A DNA stretch of 22,634 nucleotides from Chitinophaga pinensis (GTDB lineage Bacteria; Bacteroidota; Bacteroidia; NS11-12g; UBA9320): the NCBI GenBank assembly GCA_945890595.1, contig CAMDCQ010000009.1, positions 1 to 22,634 on the forward strand, in the 5' to 3' direction. Positions 14,935 through 22,634 of the stretch are shown in pieces. The notes under the pieces were generated by a model. It did not search any database. It saw only the letters and a program-made list of their open reading frames with translations, and was not told the origin of the DNA. The stretch's first letter is position 1. Every line of letters starts with the position of its first letter. The translations under genes and the position numbers were made by a program.

Positions 14935-15005
14935 TAAAACACCCTTATCTAATAAGTAGGTATTGCCGTATAGTGTCTTTTGAATAAGACACTATAGGTG
15001 TTTTA
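14935..15005. repeat. Nested inverted-repeat element that could fold as a three-way junction
   Basis: Three perfect inverted repeats are nested here. The outer arms are TAAAACACC (14935-14943) and GGTGTTTTA (14997-15005). Directly inside are a 5-bp hairpin CTTAT-CTA-ATAAG (14944-14956) and, after a 12-nt linker, an 11-bp hairpin TATAGTGTCTT-TTGAAT-AAGACACTATA (14969-14996) that abuts the outer right arm. CCGTA (14966-14970) could alternatively pair with TACGG (15004-15008). It lies just upstream of a promoter (15032-15039), and no long T-run follows. It may be a structured RNA, an operator, a terminator-like end of the remnant gene or a palindromic repeat unit. Confidence 0.5.
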
Positions 15006-15031
15006 CGGTGATAGTTTGCCTATCTGAATTT

Positions 15032-15039
15032 TATATTTG
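15032..15039 (+). promoter_or_regulatory. -7 promoter element of the outer-membrane protein gene
   Basis: TATATTTG fits the Bacteroidota -7 consensus TAnnTTTG. Transcription would start near 15044 and give a leader of about 85 nt before ATG 15130. A TTTG at 15014-15017 is only 13 nt upstream of the element, short for a -33 box. Because the promoter lies at 15032-15039, the longer reading frame starting at TTG 15037 cannot be the real start. The leader shows no clear structure. Confidence 0.45.
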
Positions 15040-15129
15040 CCGAGCATTTTAACCGCTCTGTCCGCACGTTTATATCCAAAAAGTTGTGCCGTAGAAAACC
15101 GGTCAGGTGTGCATATTCACAAACCGTAC

Positions 15130-15912
15130 ATGACACTTCAAACCTTTCCAAAACCCAAATACTGCCGAATAATGCTATCTGGTTTGGTTTTCTATTTTTT
15201 CACAAACCTTCACGCACAAACCATCTTAAATACCGAAAACATGATCGCACCAACGGATAGTGCTTTATTGTTAAGTACAAGCTTAGATGGTAACTTTCAG
15301 GCGGGCAATGTTAATCTTACTCAAATCAACACCACTCTGGTATTGGGCAAAAGGGTAAATAGACACATGGTGCGTTTTAGTGGAGGGTATCGCTACCTAT
15401 CTCAGAATGAAAGAGTCATATCGTCTGACATTATTAGCCAATTTAGGTACAATTATGCGCTAGATCAGCACTCGGTATACGGCTTTACCCAAACACAGAA
15501 GGTAAAGTCCTTAAAAATGAATTATCGCTTTCTATTAGGAGGCGGATACCGACATAATTTTTACCGCAAAGACAAGGACTATTTTGACATCTCAACGGGT
15601 CTGTTTTACGAGAAAGAATTGTACCTAAGAGACAGTCCCAATGTAGTGAATGTTCAAAATCTTAGATTAAGCAACAGTGCCTTTATTCGCTATACAATTG
15701 CACCTAAAACATACATCAATACTTCGGTTTATTATCAACTGAACCTTACCAACTTAAAAGATTTACGTTTTTATTTTGAACCGAGGTTATACCACGATTT
15801 TTCAAAAGTGTCCACCTATCTTACCGGACAATTAAGGTACCACAGCACCCCATACGTAGACGTAAAACCAGCAGATCTTATACTGCTCATAGGGTTTCAA
15901 TTTAACTTATGA
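15130..15912 (+). CDS. Outer-membrane beta-barrel protein, DUF481-like
   Basis: With the start placed at ATG 15130, this is a 260-residue secreted protein. The start gives a conventional signal peptide: basic residues (KPKYCR) followed by a hydrophobic core ending at NLHA-Q. After cleavage, the chain alternates polar and aromatic residues in about ten beta-strand-like segments (for example GNVNLTQINTTLVLG, MVRFSGGYRYLS, MNYRFLLGGGYRHNF) and ends in FQFNL, a C-terminus typical of outer-membrane barrels. The pattern fits DUF481 (salt-induced outer membrane protein family). The substrate or role is unknown. Its stop is 24 bases from the end of the convergent minus-strand gene. Confidence 0.75.
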   Translation: MTLQTFPKPKYCRIMLSGLVFYFFTNLHAQTILNTENMIAPTDSALLLSTSLDGNFQAGNVNLTQINTTLVLGKRVNRHMVRFSGGYRYLSQNERVISSDIISQFRYNYALDQHSVYGFTQTQKVKSLKMNYRFLLGGGYRHNFYRKDKDYFDISTGLFYEKELYLRDSPNVVNVQNLRLSNSAFIRYTIAPKTYINTSVYYQLNLTNLKDLRFYFEPRLYHDFSKVSTYLTGQLRYHSTPYVDVKPADLILLIGFQFNL

Positions 15913-15936
15913 TAGCTTAAAACCGTCCTTAACTTT

Positions 15937-18003
15937 CTAAAGCATTTCTCGGTATGTTTTAATCAGTAAAGCTCCTAAGTTTTTGTGCGGCGGGATATAA
16001 TCGTTGAATCTACTTTCAGTTGCTAGCTTCACATTTAGCTTAGCCCATAGCTGATCCCATACAATATCTTTTCCGCTGCGTATAACTTCATTCAGCTCAT
16101 AGCATAATACGTCGTTTACCATCATCGTGCCTATTTGCTTACTACTAATAATTTGCGCCTCTGGCGAATATTTAAGTACGCTTGAAATGGCATTGTAACC
16201 CCCACATGACCCTAAAAATACAATTTCAGCATTGGGTGTTAAGCTTTCAATTGCCGCACTGGCATAATATGAATGTCCGCGATGCACCACCACATCTGGC
16301 CAACGCTCCGTTTCTTGAAAATAGGCTTTGATGGCATCTTGACCATCGTATTCTGTATCTGGTTTATTGATGTACATCTCCACCTTTTTTCCGGCCGTAG
16401 ATTTAATCACCACAAAGGTTTCGTGGTCTATCAATTCCCAATTCCCACCTTGAAAGGTAGCTAAAAAATGACCATAACTCGCCCTTCCATCCTCATCGTC
16501 AAAAAAGAAATGTTGTTGTATGTTTTTGTTCTCTTTAAACACACGACTGATAGGTAATATGCTAAGGTTTACCTCCTGCTGAGTGTAGGCCTTTTTTGAA
16601 CTTGAGCCCCCTCCTATTTCAAACACATTTAAGATAAGACTGTAGAGTTGCTCTCCTTCTATGTCGCGTTCTTTAATTTGTGCGTAATACTCTAAAATGG
16701 CCTGCTCAAATAGTGTTTTATTGGCTGTTGACTTTAGACTTCCGTAGGTATCTGCAATAGCGACGGCGCTTTCTAAATTATCGTTGGCATTTTGCAATCC
16801 GGTTACCAATTTGGTAAACAACTTTTGTTTTTCATATGCTGTCATTTTTGCCAAAAACGAATTCAAGGTGTTGTACCCTGCAGCCATTTTGATAAAGGTT
16901 CTAAACTTATTAAAATCAGCATGATGTAAAAATTCAAAACTGCTTTTTACATCCATTTTTGCCATCATTTGAGCATACATTCCTAGAAAAGTAGAGGTGT
17001 AAATTTCATTTTCACTGTACACCATCAAGGTATAAATCTCGTGCGCACTGAACCTCTCCATACTTTTAAATCGCACCGCATCACTTTCTTCGTGTAACTC
17101 ATTAACGAGCTGTACTTGTTTCAGGCTTTGGTACATCAAGGCTTCATCCACCGAGTGCTCTCCATTAAGGGGCGAAGCAGAACGCATTTTGATGAGGTAC
17201 GTAAACAGAGAAACATCATCTTTGGCAATAGTATGCGCTTCGTCTATACTGAGCTTTCCGTTATAAATATCGTTGATAAGAATATATGCCCGTGAAGTAG
17301 TCCCTTTTTCTTGATATATCCGATACAATTCCTTAGTGAGTGGGGTTTGGCTCGTTTTAACACGCTGGTGCACGGGATTCCAAGTGTGTAAATAGGTCTT
17401 AATTTTCATCGGAGCTACCCTACACAGCTCGTCTAGTACTTTACCGCTAAACGGCTTGTAATCTATTTCGATGTAATGCTTGATTAATTCCGTGGGCTCT
17501 GTGCGTGCCGCCGCCACAAAAAAAGCCTCAGCCACTGGCCTATCAATATAAAAAGCAATCAGATTAAGCGACGCAAATACATTGCTTTTTAGAATCGCAT
17601 TGAGTTGTGTTTCGTCATCTACAAGTTGAACTTTATGAATGAGATCAAAAATGGGTTTAACACGGGTATAAAAATGTACATTTTTAGCATTCACCTCTTT
17701 AAGAACGGCCATCGTTCTATTGAGTTGATCTACTTTTTGTACGTCGGTAGACGCCCCATTTTCCATGATTTTTTCGACAATAGCAATACTCGAAACCAAA
17801 TAGGTTTGCGTAGCATATTCGCTTTGCAAATCACTTTTCAAGAACACCAATTGGTCTTCTTTGCCATCTAAAAGGTCTATGCGTTGTATCTCTGTTTTAA
17901 TCTGTTCTACTTTCTTATCTACCACAACACTGGCCGTTGTGGTAAGATAAAATGCACAAAGGCACAACATCATTAATGCGATATGCGTAATCCTCTTATT
18001 CAT
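15937..18003 (-). CDS. Secreted protein of unknown function with a caspase-like C-terminal His/Cys region
   Basis: This 688-residue protein has a clear N-terminal signal (NKRITHIALMMLCLCAFYL, then TTTASV), so it is exported. Residues about 35-480 are mostly helical with no recognised motif. Residues about 540-688 look like an alpha/beta domain. It has VVHRGHSYY (H574, H577), then a strand and IVFLGSCGG (C600), resembling the His-Gly-His and strand-Cys dyad of clan CD peptidases (caspase, gingipain, CHAT). A proteolytic role is therefore possible, but the substrate-specific acidic residues cannot be assigned and it may be an inactive relative. The start overlaps the end of the RNA methyltransferase gene by 8 nt, so it is likely cotranscribed. 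It converges with the DUF481-like gene. Confidence 0.8.
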   Translation of the reverse strand: MNKRITHIALMMLCLCAFYLTTTASVVVDKKVEQIKTEIQRIDLLDGKEDQLVFLKSDLQSEYATQTYLVSSIAIVEKIMENGASTDVQKVDQLNRTMAVLKEVNAKNVHFYTRVKPIFDLIHKVQLVDDETQLNAILKSNVFASLNLIAFYIDRPVAEAFFVAAARTEPTELIKHYIEIDYKPFSGKVLDELCRVAPMKIKTYLHTWNPVHQRVKTSQTPLTKELYRIYQEKGTTSRAYILINDIYNGKLSIDEAHTIAKDDVSLFTYLIKMRSASPLNGEHSVDEALMYQSLKQVQLVNELHEESDAVRFKSMERFSAHEIYTLMVYSENEIYTSTFLGMYAQMMAKMDVKSSFEFLHHADFNKFRTFIKMAAGYNTLNSFLAKMTAYEKQKLFTKLVTGLQNANDNLESAVAIADTYGSLKSTANKTLFEQAILEYYAQIKERDIEGEQLYSLILNVFEIGGGSSSKKAYTQQEVNLSILPISRVFKENKNIQQHFFFDDEDGRASYGHFLATFQGGNWELIDHETFVVIKSTAGKKVEMYINKPDTEYDGQDAIKAYFQETERWPDVVVHRGHSYYASAAIESLTPNAEIVFLGSCGGYNAISSVLKYSPEAQIISSKQIGTMMVNDVLCYELNEVIRSGKDIVWDQLWAKLNVKLATESRFNDYIPPHKNLGALLIKTYREML

Positions 18004-18523
18004 TGATTTTATTAAACATTTCCCAAAGCGTTATACCTGCAGAAACACTCACATTAAAAGAATGTTTTGTACCAAATTGCGGGATTTCTATAACCTGATC
18101 ACATCGCGCTATCACGGTATCATCTACACCATCCACTTCATTGCCTACAATAAGCACGATGGTTTTATCCTTAGGCAGACTTACCTCACGCAAGGGTACA
18201 CTGTCTACCACTTGTTCTAACGCACAAATATGGCAATCTTGCAGCATTTCAAGTGCTAGCTGTGTTGTTTCTGTGTACTCCCACTCTACACTCTCTTCGG
18301 CACCTAGCGCTGTTTTACGTATATCTCGGTGTGGTGGTGTGGCTGTAATCCCGCATAAGTATATTTTTTGCACCCTAAACGCATCTGAAGTTCTAAAAAT
18401 AGCGCCCACATTATGCATACTTCGTATGTTATCCAGCACTACGATAATAGGCGACTTAGAAACTTTCCTATACTTTTCAACAGTGAGTCTATTCAAGTCT
18501 TGGTTTTTTACCTTGCGAGTCAA
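17996..18523 (-). CDS. SpoU/TrmH-family RNA methyltransferase
   Basis: This 175-residue protein has the three knotted-fold motifs of SPOUT enzymes: motif 1 NIRSMHNVGAIFRT (32-45, N38 and R44), motif 2 LIVGNEVDGV (124-133), and motif 3 IPQFGTKHSFNVSVSAGI (147-164). These bind S-adenosylmethionine and place the catalytic Arg for 2'-O-methylation of tRNA or rRNA. The substrate is not fixed by sequence. The frame has no early ATG; a TTG start at 18523 gives an N-terminus (KVKNQDLNRLTVEKY) that fits the family. It is divergent from mutS, with only 14 nt between the two TTG starts, and overlaps the secreted-protein gene downstream by 8 nt. Confidence 0.92.
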   Translation of the reverse strand: MTRKVKNQDLNRLTVEKYRKVSKSPIIVVLDNIRSMHNVGAIFRTSDAFRVQKIYLCGITATPPHRDIRKTALGAEESVEWEYTETTQLALEMLQDCHICALEQVVDSVPLREVSLPKDKTIVLIVGNEVDGVDDTVIARCDQVIEIPQFGTKHSFNVSVSAGITLWEMFNKINE

Positions 18524-18537
18524 AATACTTTCTTAAT

Positions 18538-21144
18538 TTGAGTACAAAAGTAAACCAGTCAAAAGAAACTCCACTCATGAAGCAATATGGAGAAATAAAG
18601 GCCGAATATCCGGGCACTTTACTTCTGTTTAGAGTGGGCGATTTTTATGAAATGTTTGGCGAAGACGCTATTTTAGCTTCTAAAATATTAGATATTATTC
18701 AATCCTACCGAAACAATGGAGGAAGTAAGATTGAGCTGGCAGGATTTCCTTATCACTCGTTAGACACCTACTTACCTAAGCTCATACGATCTGGTCAGCG
18801 GGTGGCAGTATGCGAACAGTTGGAAGATCCAAAAGCCGCCAAAGGTATTGTTAAAAGAGGCGTTACAGAGCTTATTACCCCCGGCGTATCGGCCAACGAT
18901 AAAACATTTGACAGCCGAACAAATAATTTTTTGGCTGCCATACACGAGCACGCAAACCTGGTAGGCGTATCGTTTGTAGACCTAAGCACTGGAGAATTTA
19001 TGGTCGCTCAAGGCAATCGAGATTACATAGAGCGACTAATTAAAACATTCCAACCCTCTGAAATTATTTTAAGTAAAGCCTATAGAGATCAATTTGATAA
19101 AACCTATGGCGAAGAGTATTATTCCTACGCTATTGATAAATGGTTTTTTGAAGCCGACTATTGCAAAGAACAACTCAATAAGCATTTTAATATTGAGTCA
19201 TTACGTGGATTTGGCATAGATCACATGGAAGAGGCGACCATTGCTGCCGGTGCTATAATTCATTACCTAAATCAAACCAAACACAACCATTTAGAGCACA
19301 TCAATGGCATAAAACGCATAGACGAACAAAGCCATGTGTGGATTGACTCCTTCACCATCCGAAACCTAGAAATCATTCACAGTAATCATCCAACGGGCAT
19401 ATCACTGTTAGATGTAGTAGATAAAACCATATCGCCTATGGGAAGTAGATTGATGCGTAACTGGCTCATTCTGCCTCTTTTAGATATCGATGAAATAAGA
19501 CTAAGACAAGATACGGTAGAATACCTAATGACGGATATTCCACTCTACGACGCGCTGAAAGAAGATATCCGATTGGTTGGTGATTTGGAACGCTTAATTA
19601 GTAAAATTGCCCTGCGTAGGGTAAATCCAAGAGAACTGCTCCACTTATCTTCCGCCATGAAGTCTGTGGCACATATCAAGCAAAAGTGCAGTGAAGTGGC
19701 GTGCAAACCTATTCAGAAATTAGCAGAGCAGCTTTTTTTATGCGAAGATTTTGTGTCGCTAATAGACCAACATATTGCCGAAGATGCTCCTGTGGTGCTG
19801 AGCAAAGGAGGTGTGCTCAAAATGGGATTAGATGCAGAACTCGATGAGTATATATCCTTATCCAATAATGCCAAAGATTTCTTGCTTGACCTCAAAAACA
19901 GAGAAGCCGAAAAAAGTGGCATTTCTAGTCTAAAATTGGCCTTTAACAATGTATTTGGATACTACCTGGAAGTAACCAATTCGCACAAAGAAAAAGTACC
20001 TGAAGACTGGATTAGAAAGCAAACCTTGGTAAATGCTGAGCGCTATATTACCCCTGAATTAAAAGTATTTGAAGAAAAAATATTAGCTGCTGATGATAAA
20101 ATTGGCGAAATAGAAGGACGCATTTATGCCGAATTAATTGAGCGGTTAAACGTGTACATTACCAATGTGCAGCACAATGCACGTGTTATTGCAAAGCTAG
20201 ACTGCCTGTGTAGTTTTGCGTTTATCTCCCAACATTACGACTACAGCAAACCCGAAATATCCGATGATTATAGCCTAGCGATCAAGGACGGAAGACATCC
20301 CGTTATCGAGCAGCAATTGGCGCGTGGTGAAGTGTATATTCCCAATGATATTTACCTAAACAAGGAAGAGCAGCAGATTATTATTCTTACCGGCCCTAAC
20401 ATGTCGGGGAAATCTGCCATACTTAGACAAACTGCACTCACGGTGCTACTTGCGCAGATAGGTTGTTTTGTACCTGCCAAGCACGCGCACATTGGTTTAG
20501 TTGATAAAATATATACCCGTGTAGGCGCTTCAGACAATATCTCACAAGGCGAATCTACCTTTATGGTAGAGATGGTAGAAACAGCATCAATTCTCAACAA
20601 CCTAAGTGACCGTAGCTTAGTCATACTCGACGAAATAGGCAGAGGCACCAGTACTTTTGATGGTGTGAGCTTAGCTTGGAGTATTGCCGAATTCTTAAAC
20701 CAAGACAATACCAAACCCAAAACCATATTTGCTACCCATTATCACGAACTTAACGAACTAGAATCTAGCTTTCCGGGGGTGGTTAATTATTATGTGAGTA
20801 CCGAAGAGAAACAAAAAAAGGTTATTTTCCTACGCAAAATGAAAAAAGGCGGAAGTGAGCATAGTTTTGGAATACATGTAGCGAGAATGGCAGGCATTCC
20901 AAATAAGGTACTAAAACGCGCCGACATCATCCTAAAACAATTGGAAAGTGATAGAGAAAGCATCAGTACCAAAGAATCCATTAAAAAAGCAAAAGATACC
21001 AACTATCAATTGAATCTATTTCAAGTAACCGACCCTAAATCCGCTGAAATTATTCAAACCCTTGACCATATTAATATTGAGAGCCTCACTCCTATTGAGG
21101 CATTAATGAAATTAAATGAACTTAAACAATTATTGGAAAACTAG
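18538..21144 (+). CDS. mutS: DNA mismatch repair protein MutS
   Basis: This 868-residue protein is full length for MutS, which binds mismatched DNA and starts repair. The mismatch-contacting motif is F36-Y37-E38 in GDFYEMF, with numbering equal to the Phe-x-Glu of E. coli MutS. The connector, lever and clamp regions follow. The ABC-type ATPase has Walker A GPNMSGKS (619-626), Walker B ILDE ending at about D698-E699, and the family signature GRGTSTFDG. The C-terminal tail (about 800-868) is charged, as in dimerising MutS proteins. The start is TTG at 18538 (the N-terminus MSTKVNQSKETPLMKQY fits); the next in-frame ATG is 18577. The last 29 nt overlap the downstream protease gene. Confidence 0.96.
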   Translation: MSTKVNQSKETPLMKQYGEIKAEYPGTLLLFRVGDFYEMFGEDAILASKILDIIQSYRNNGGSKIELAGFPYHSLDTYLPKLIRSGQRVAVCEQLEDPKAAKGIVKRGVTELITPGVSANDKTFDSRTNNFLAAIHEHANLVGVSFVDLSTGEFMVAQGNRDYIERLIKTFQPSEIILSKAYRDQFDKTYGEEYYSYAIDKWFFEADYCKEQLNKHFNIESLRGFGIDHMEEATIAAGAIIHYLNQTKHNHLEHINGIKRIDEQSHVWIDSFTIRNLEIIHSNHPTGISLLDVVDKTISPMGSRLMRNWLILPLLDIDEIRLRQDTVEYLMTDIPLYDALKEDIRLVGDLERLISKIALRRVNPRELLHLSSAMKSVAHIKQKCSEVACKPIQKLAEQLFLCEDFVSLIDQHIAEDAPVVLSKGGVLKMGLDAELDEYISLSNNAKDFLLDLKNREAEKSGISSLKLAFNNVFGYYLEVTNSHKEKVPEDWIRKQTLVNAERYITPELKVFEEKILAADDKIGEIEGRIYAELIERLNVYITNVQHNARVIAKLDCLCSFAFISQHYDYSKPEISDDYSLAIKDGRHPVIEQQLARGEVYIPNDIYLNKEEQQIIILTGPNMSGKSAILRQTALTVLLAQIGCFVPAKHAHIGLVDKIYTRVGASDNISQGESTFMVEMVETASILNNLSDRSLVILDEIGRGTSTFDGVSLAWSIAEFLNQDNTKPKTIFATHYHELNELESSFPGVVNYYVSTEEKQKKVIFLRKMKKGGSEHSFGIHVARMAGIPNKVLKRADIILKQLESDRESISTKESIKKAKDTNYQLNLFQVTDPKSAEIIQTLDHINIESLTPIEALMKLNELKQLLEN
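18545..18552 (-). promoter_or_regulatory. Possible -7 element for the RNA methyltransferase
   Basis: TACTTTTG on the minus strand (18552-18545) fits TAnnTTTG and would place the transcript start near 18540, about 17 nt before the TTG start codon. It lies inside the first codons of mutS as annotated from TTG 18538, which is consistent with a shared, overlapping divergent promoter region. No matching -33 TTG at 17-19 nt is seen. Confidence 0.3.
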
Positions 21145-22630
21145 CGTCATCGCTTGTTTGCTATTGGCAAGCATCCAAACCTATGCACAAACCACCGCTT
21201 GGGCTTATTTCACAGACAAGTGTAGTAACGAAACCGATTACTTTAAGGCGGATGTGTGCCTCGATTACGTGCAACTGCTAAAGCAAAATAACATTGAAGT
21301 ACTGGGCCAAAGCAAATGGCTTAATGCAGCTTGCATTCATGCTTCAGACCGTGCCAAAGCAGAAAGCTTAGCCTGCGTGGCGCGCACAGAACTGCTTGGT
21401 AAATACCACGTAGCACAAGAGCAAACCAACGAGGAATTTAGCTATGGTCAAGGCGATAGGCAAATAGAATTGATGGGCTTAGACCTTTATCACCAAAAAG
21501 GGTACACCGGAAAAGGCGTAAAGCTGGCTCTGTTTGATGCCGGGTTTTACAAGGTAGACTCCCTTCCTATTTTTGATTCGCTATGGGCCAATAACCAAAT
21601 CATAGCCTCACGAGATTTTGTAACCAACGATACACTAACATGGCGAGAGAGTACCCATGGCATGCAAGTACTCGCCTTGGCTGGCATTAATTACCCGGAT
21701 AGCATGGTGGGCGCCGCTCCAGGTGCCTTATTTGTATTAGCCCGTACAGAAGACGCCCCTACCGAAAAACACATAGAAGAACTCAACTGGCTGCGCGCTA
21801 TGGAATGGGCTGATTCTATAGGTGTAGACATAATTCACAGTAGTTTAGGCTATTCGGAGTTTGATTCCCTCGAAGGCGATTATACCTACTTTGATATGGA
21901 TGGCAAAAGCACCTTGATCACCATTGCTGCAGAGAATGCGGCGGCCCGTGGCATTTTTATAACCAACAGTGCAGGGAATTCTGGCAATAAACCGTGGTAT
22001 TACATCACGGCGCCATGTGACGGTAAAAATGTGTTATGTGTGGGTGCGGTTGATAGTTTTGGAACCATAGCTGGATTTAGCAGCAGAGGCCCAAGTGCGG
22101 ATGGCCGTATCAAACCCGATCTTTGCGGTATGGGCAGTAAAAATACCGTTCCAAACGGTGAAGGAATTTTAATGCGAGGCAGCGGAACTTCCTTTTCTGG
22201 ACCATTAGTGGCGGGACTTGTAGCGTGTTTAAAAGGAGCTCATCCTACCAAAACCAATGCCCAAGTAACCGAAGCAATTTTAAGAAGCTGCGATCGCTAC
22301 TTTACGCCTGATATTGCCTACGGACATGGCATTCCCAATGCCATGAAAGCAGACAGTATACTAAATAAAATGCCAACATTAAACCTACACCAACTGGAAG
22401 AATTAGAACTAGTTGTATATCCAAATCCTGCAGCAAACTATGTGAAAGTAAGATGTTTGCCAGGCGCCACCTACCAGCTCACTAACCTACATGGCCAAGT
22501 AGTAGAAAAAGGTAAAATGGATAATTGGATCAATTTTTTAGAGACCAAACATCTAATAAATGGTACTTATTTTTTACAAATCGGTTTAGATAACAAGACT
22601 ACCACTGAGCAACTGGTAATACAGCACTAA
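21116..22630 (+). CDS. Secreted subtilisin-family (S8) protease with type IX sorting domain
   Basis: This 504-residue protein starts inside the end of mutS (29-nt overlap). Its signal peptide is NLNNYWKTSVIACLLLASIQTYA-Q. A short N-terminal region (about 25-115, with six cysteines) is likely a prodomain-like segment. The S8 domain (about 130-410) has the catalytic triad D141 (LFDAG), H181 (STHGM) and S359 (GSGTSF), plus the oxyanion Asn N288 (SAGNSG). The His motif lacks the usual HGTHVAG form. The last approximately 72 residues (from LVVYPNPAANY, with ending EQLVIQ) form a Por/type A sorting domain, so the enzyme is exported by the type IX system and placed at or beyond the cell surface. The substrate is unknown. 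The stop is at 22628-22630, four bases before the window end. Confidence 0.92.
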   Translation: MNLNNYWKTSVIACLLLASIQTYAQTTAWAYFTDKCSNETDYFKADVCLDYVQLLKQNNIEVLGQSKWLNAACIHASDRAKAESLACVARTELLGKYHVAQEQTNEEFSYGQGDRQIELMGLDLYHQKGYTGKGVKLALFDAGFYKVDSLPIFDSLWANNQIIASRDFVTNDTLTWRESTHGMQVLALAGINYPDSMVGAAPGALFVLARTEDAPTEKHIEELNWLRAMEWADSIGVDIIHSSLGYSEFDSLEGDYTYFDMDGKSTLITIAAENAAARGIFITNSAGNSGNKPWYYITAPCDGKNVLCVGAVDSFGTIAGFSSRGPSADGRIKPDLCGMGSKNTVPNGEGILMRGSGTSFSGPLVAGLVACLKGAHPTKTNAQVTEAILRSCDRYFTPDIAYGHGIPNAMKADSILNKMPTLNLHQLEELELVVYPNPAANYVKVRCLPGATYQLTNLHGQVVEKGKMDNWINFLETKHLINGTYFLQIGLDNKTTTEQLVIQH

Positions 22631-22634
22631 AATT

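Noticed and set aside
15112..15125. Crp-like inverted repeat TGTG-N6-CACA in the leader of the outer-membrane protein gene
   Set aside because: Spacing is 2 nt short for a Crp site and the sequence does not fit the Fnr box; it also lies downstream of the predicted transcript start.
15037..15129. Upstream extension of the DUF481-like protein to a TTG start
   Set aside because: The predicted -7 element at 15032-15039 overlaps it, and only the ATG at 15130 gives a normal signal peptide at the N-terminus.
15913..15936. Bidirectional terminator between the convergent genes
   Set aside because: No convincing stem with flanking T-runs in the 24-base gap.
20352..20726. Minus-strand open frame of 124 codons
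   Set aside because: Antisense shadow of the MutS ATPase region.
1..22634. CRISPR arrays, tRNA or rRNA genes, insertion sequences
   Set aside because: No regularly spaced repeats, cloverleaf-like segments, rRNA motifs, transposase frames or terminal repeats were recognised on either strand.

Overview
The window looks like chromosomal DNA of a Bacteroidota bacterium, probably from the Flavobacteriales/Cytophagales side. The evidence is a fused cbb3 oxidase subunit (CcoN joined to CcoO), a C-terminal type IX secretion sorting domain on a secreted protease, AT-rich coding sequence, and -7 promoter elements of the Bacteroidota form TAnnTTTG. No mobile elements, CRISPR arrays, tRNA or rRNA genes were seen.

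Layout. 1-7050 (minus): a compact cbb3 cytochrome oxidase operon in the order ccoI, ccoS, ccoNO, ccoQ-like, ccoP, ccoG, with ccoG running off the left edge. 7131-9490 (minus): two tandem-domain universal stress proteins around two small proteins of unknown function. 9626-10478 (minus): a rhodanese followed by two small unknown proteins. 10563-13113 (minus): a histidine kinase whose first PAS domain closely resembles the heme PAS of rhizobial FixL, overlapping a response regulator that joins a receiver domain to a Crp/Fnr-type DNA-binding protein. 13304-14502 (minus): a CbpA-type DnaJ co-chaperone and its CbpM-like modulator. 14503-15129: a probable gene remnant, an unexplained nested inverted-repeat element and a promoter. 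15130-22630: a DUF481-like outer-membrane barrel, a secreted protein with a caspase-like His/Cys end, a SpoU/TrmH-family RNA methyltransferase, MutS, and a type-IX-secreted subtilisin-like protease.

Main hypothesis. The left two thirds may be a local low-oxygen regulon with its own sensor. In rhizobia, FixL signals through FixJ to FixK, and FixK binds TTGA-N6-TCAA boxes ahead of fixNOQP and fixGHIS. Here a FixL-like kinase sits beside one protein that combines the receiver (FixJ role) with a Crp/FixK-type DNA-binding part. Fnr/FixK-like boxes lie upstream of the cco operon and the cbpA-cbpM operon, and a weaker one upstream of the stress-protein operon. In all three, exactly 22 nt separate the box from the -7 element. 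A fourth box lies 44 nt upstream of the rhodanese -7 element. The genes and boxes are read directly from sequence; heme binding, oxygen sensing and regulator-box pairing are inference.
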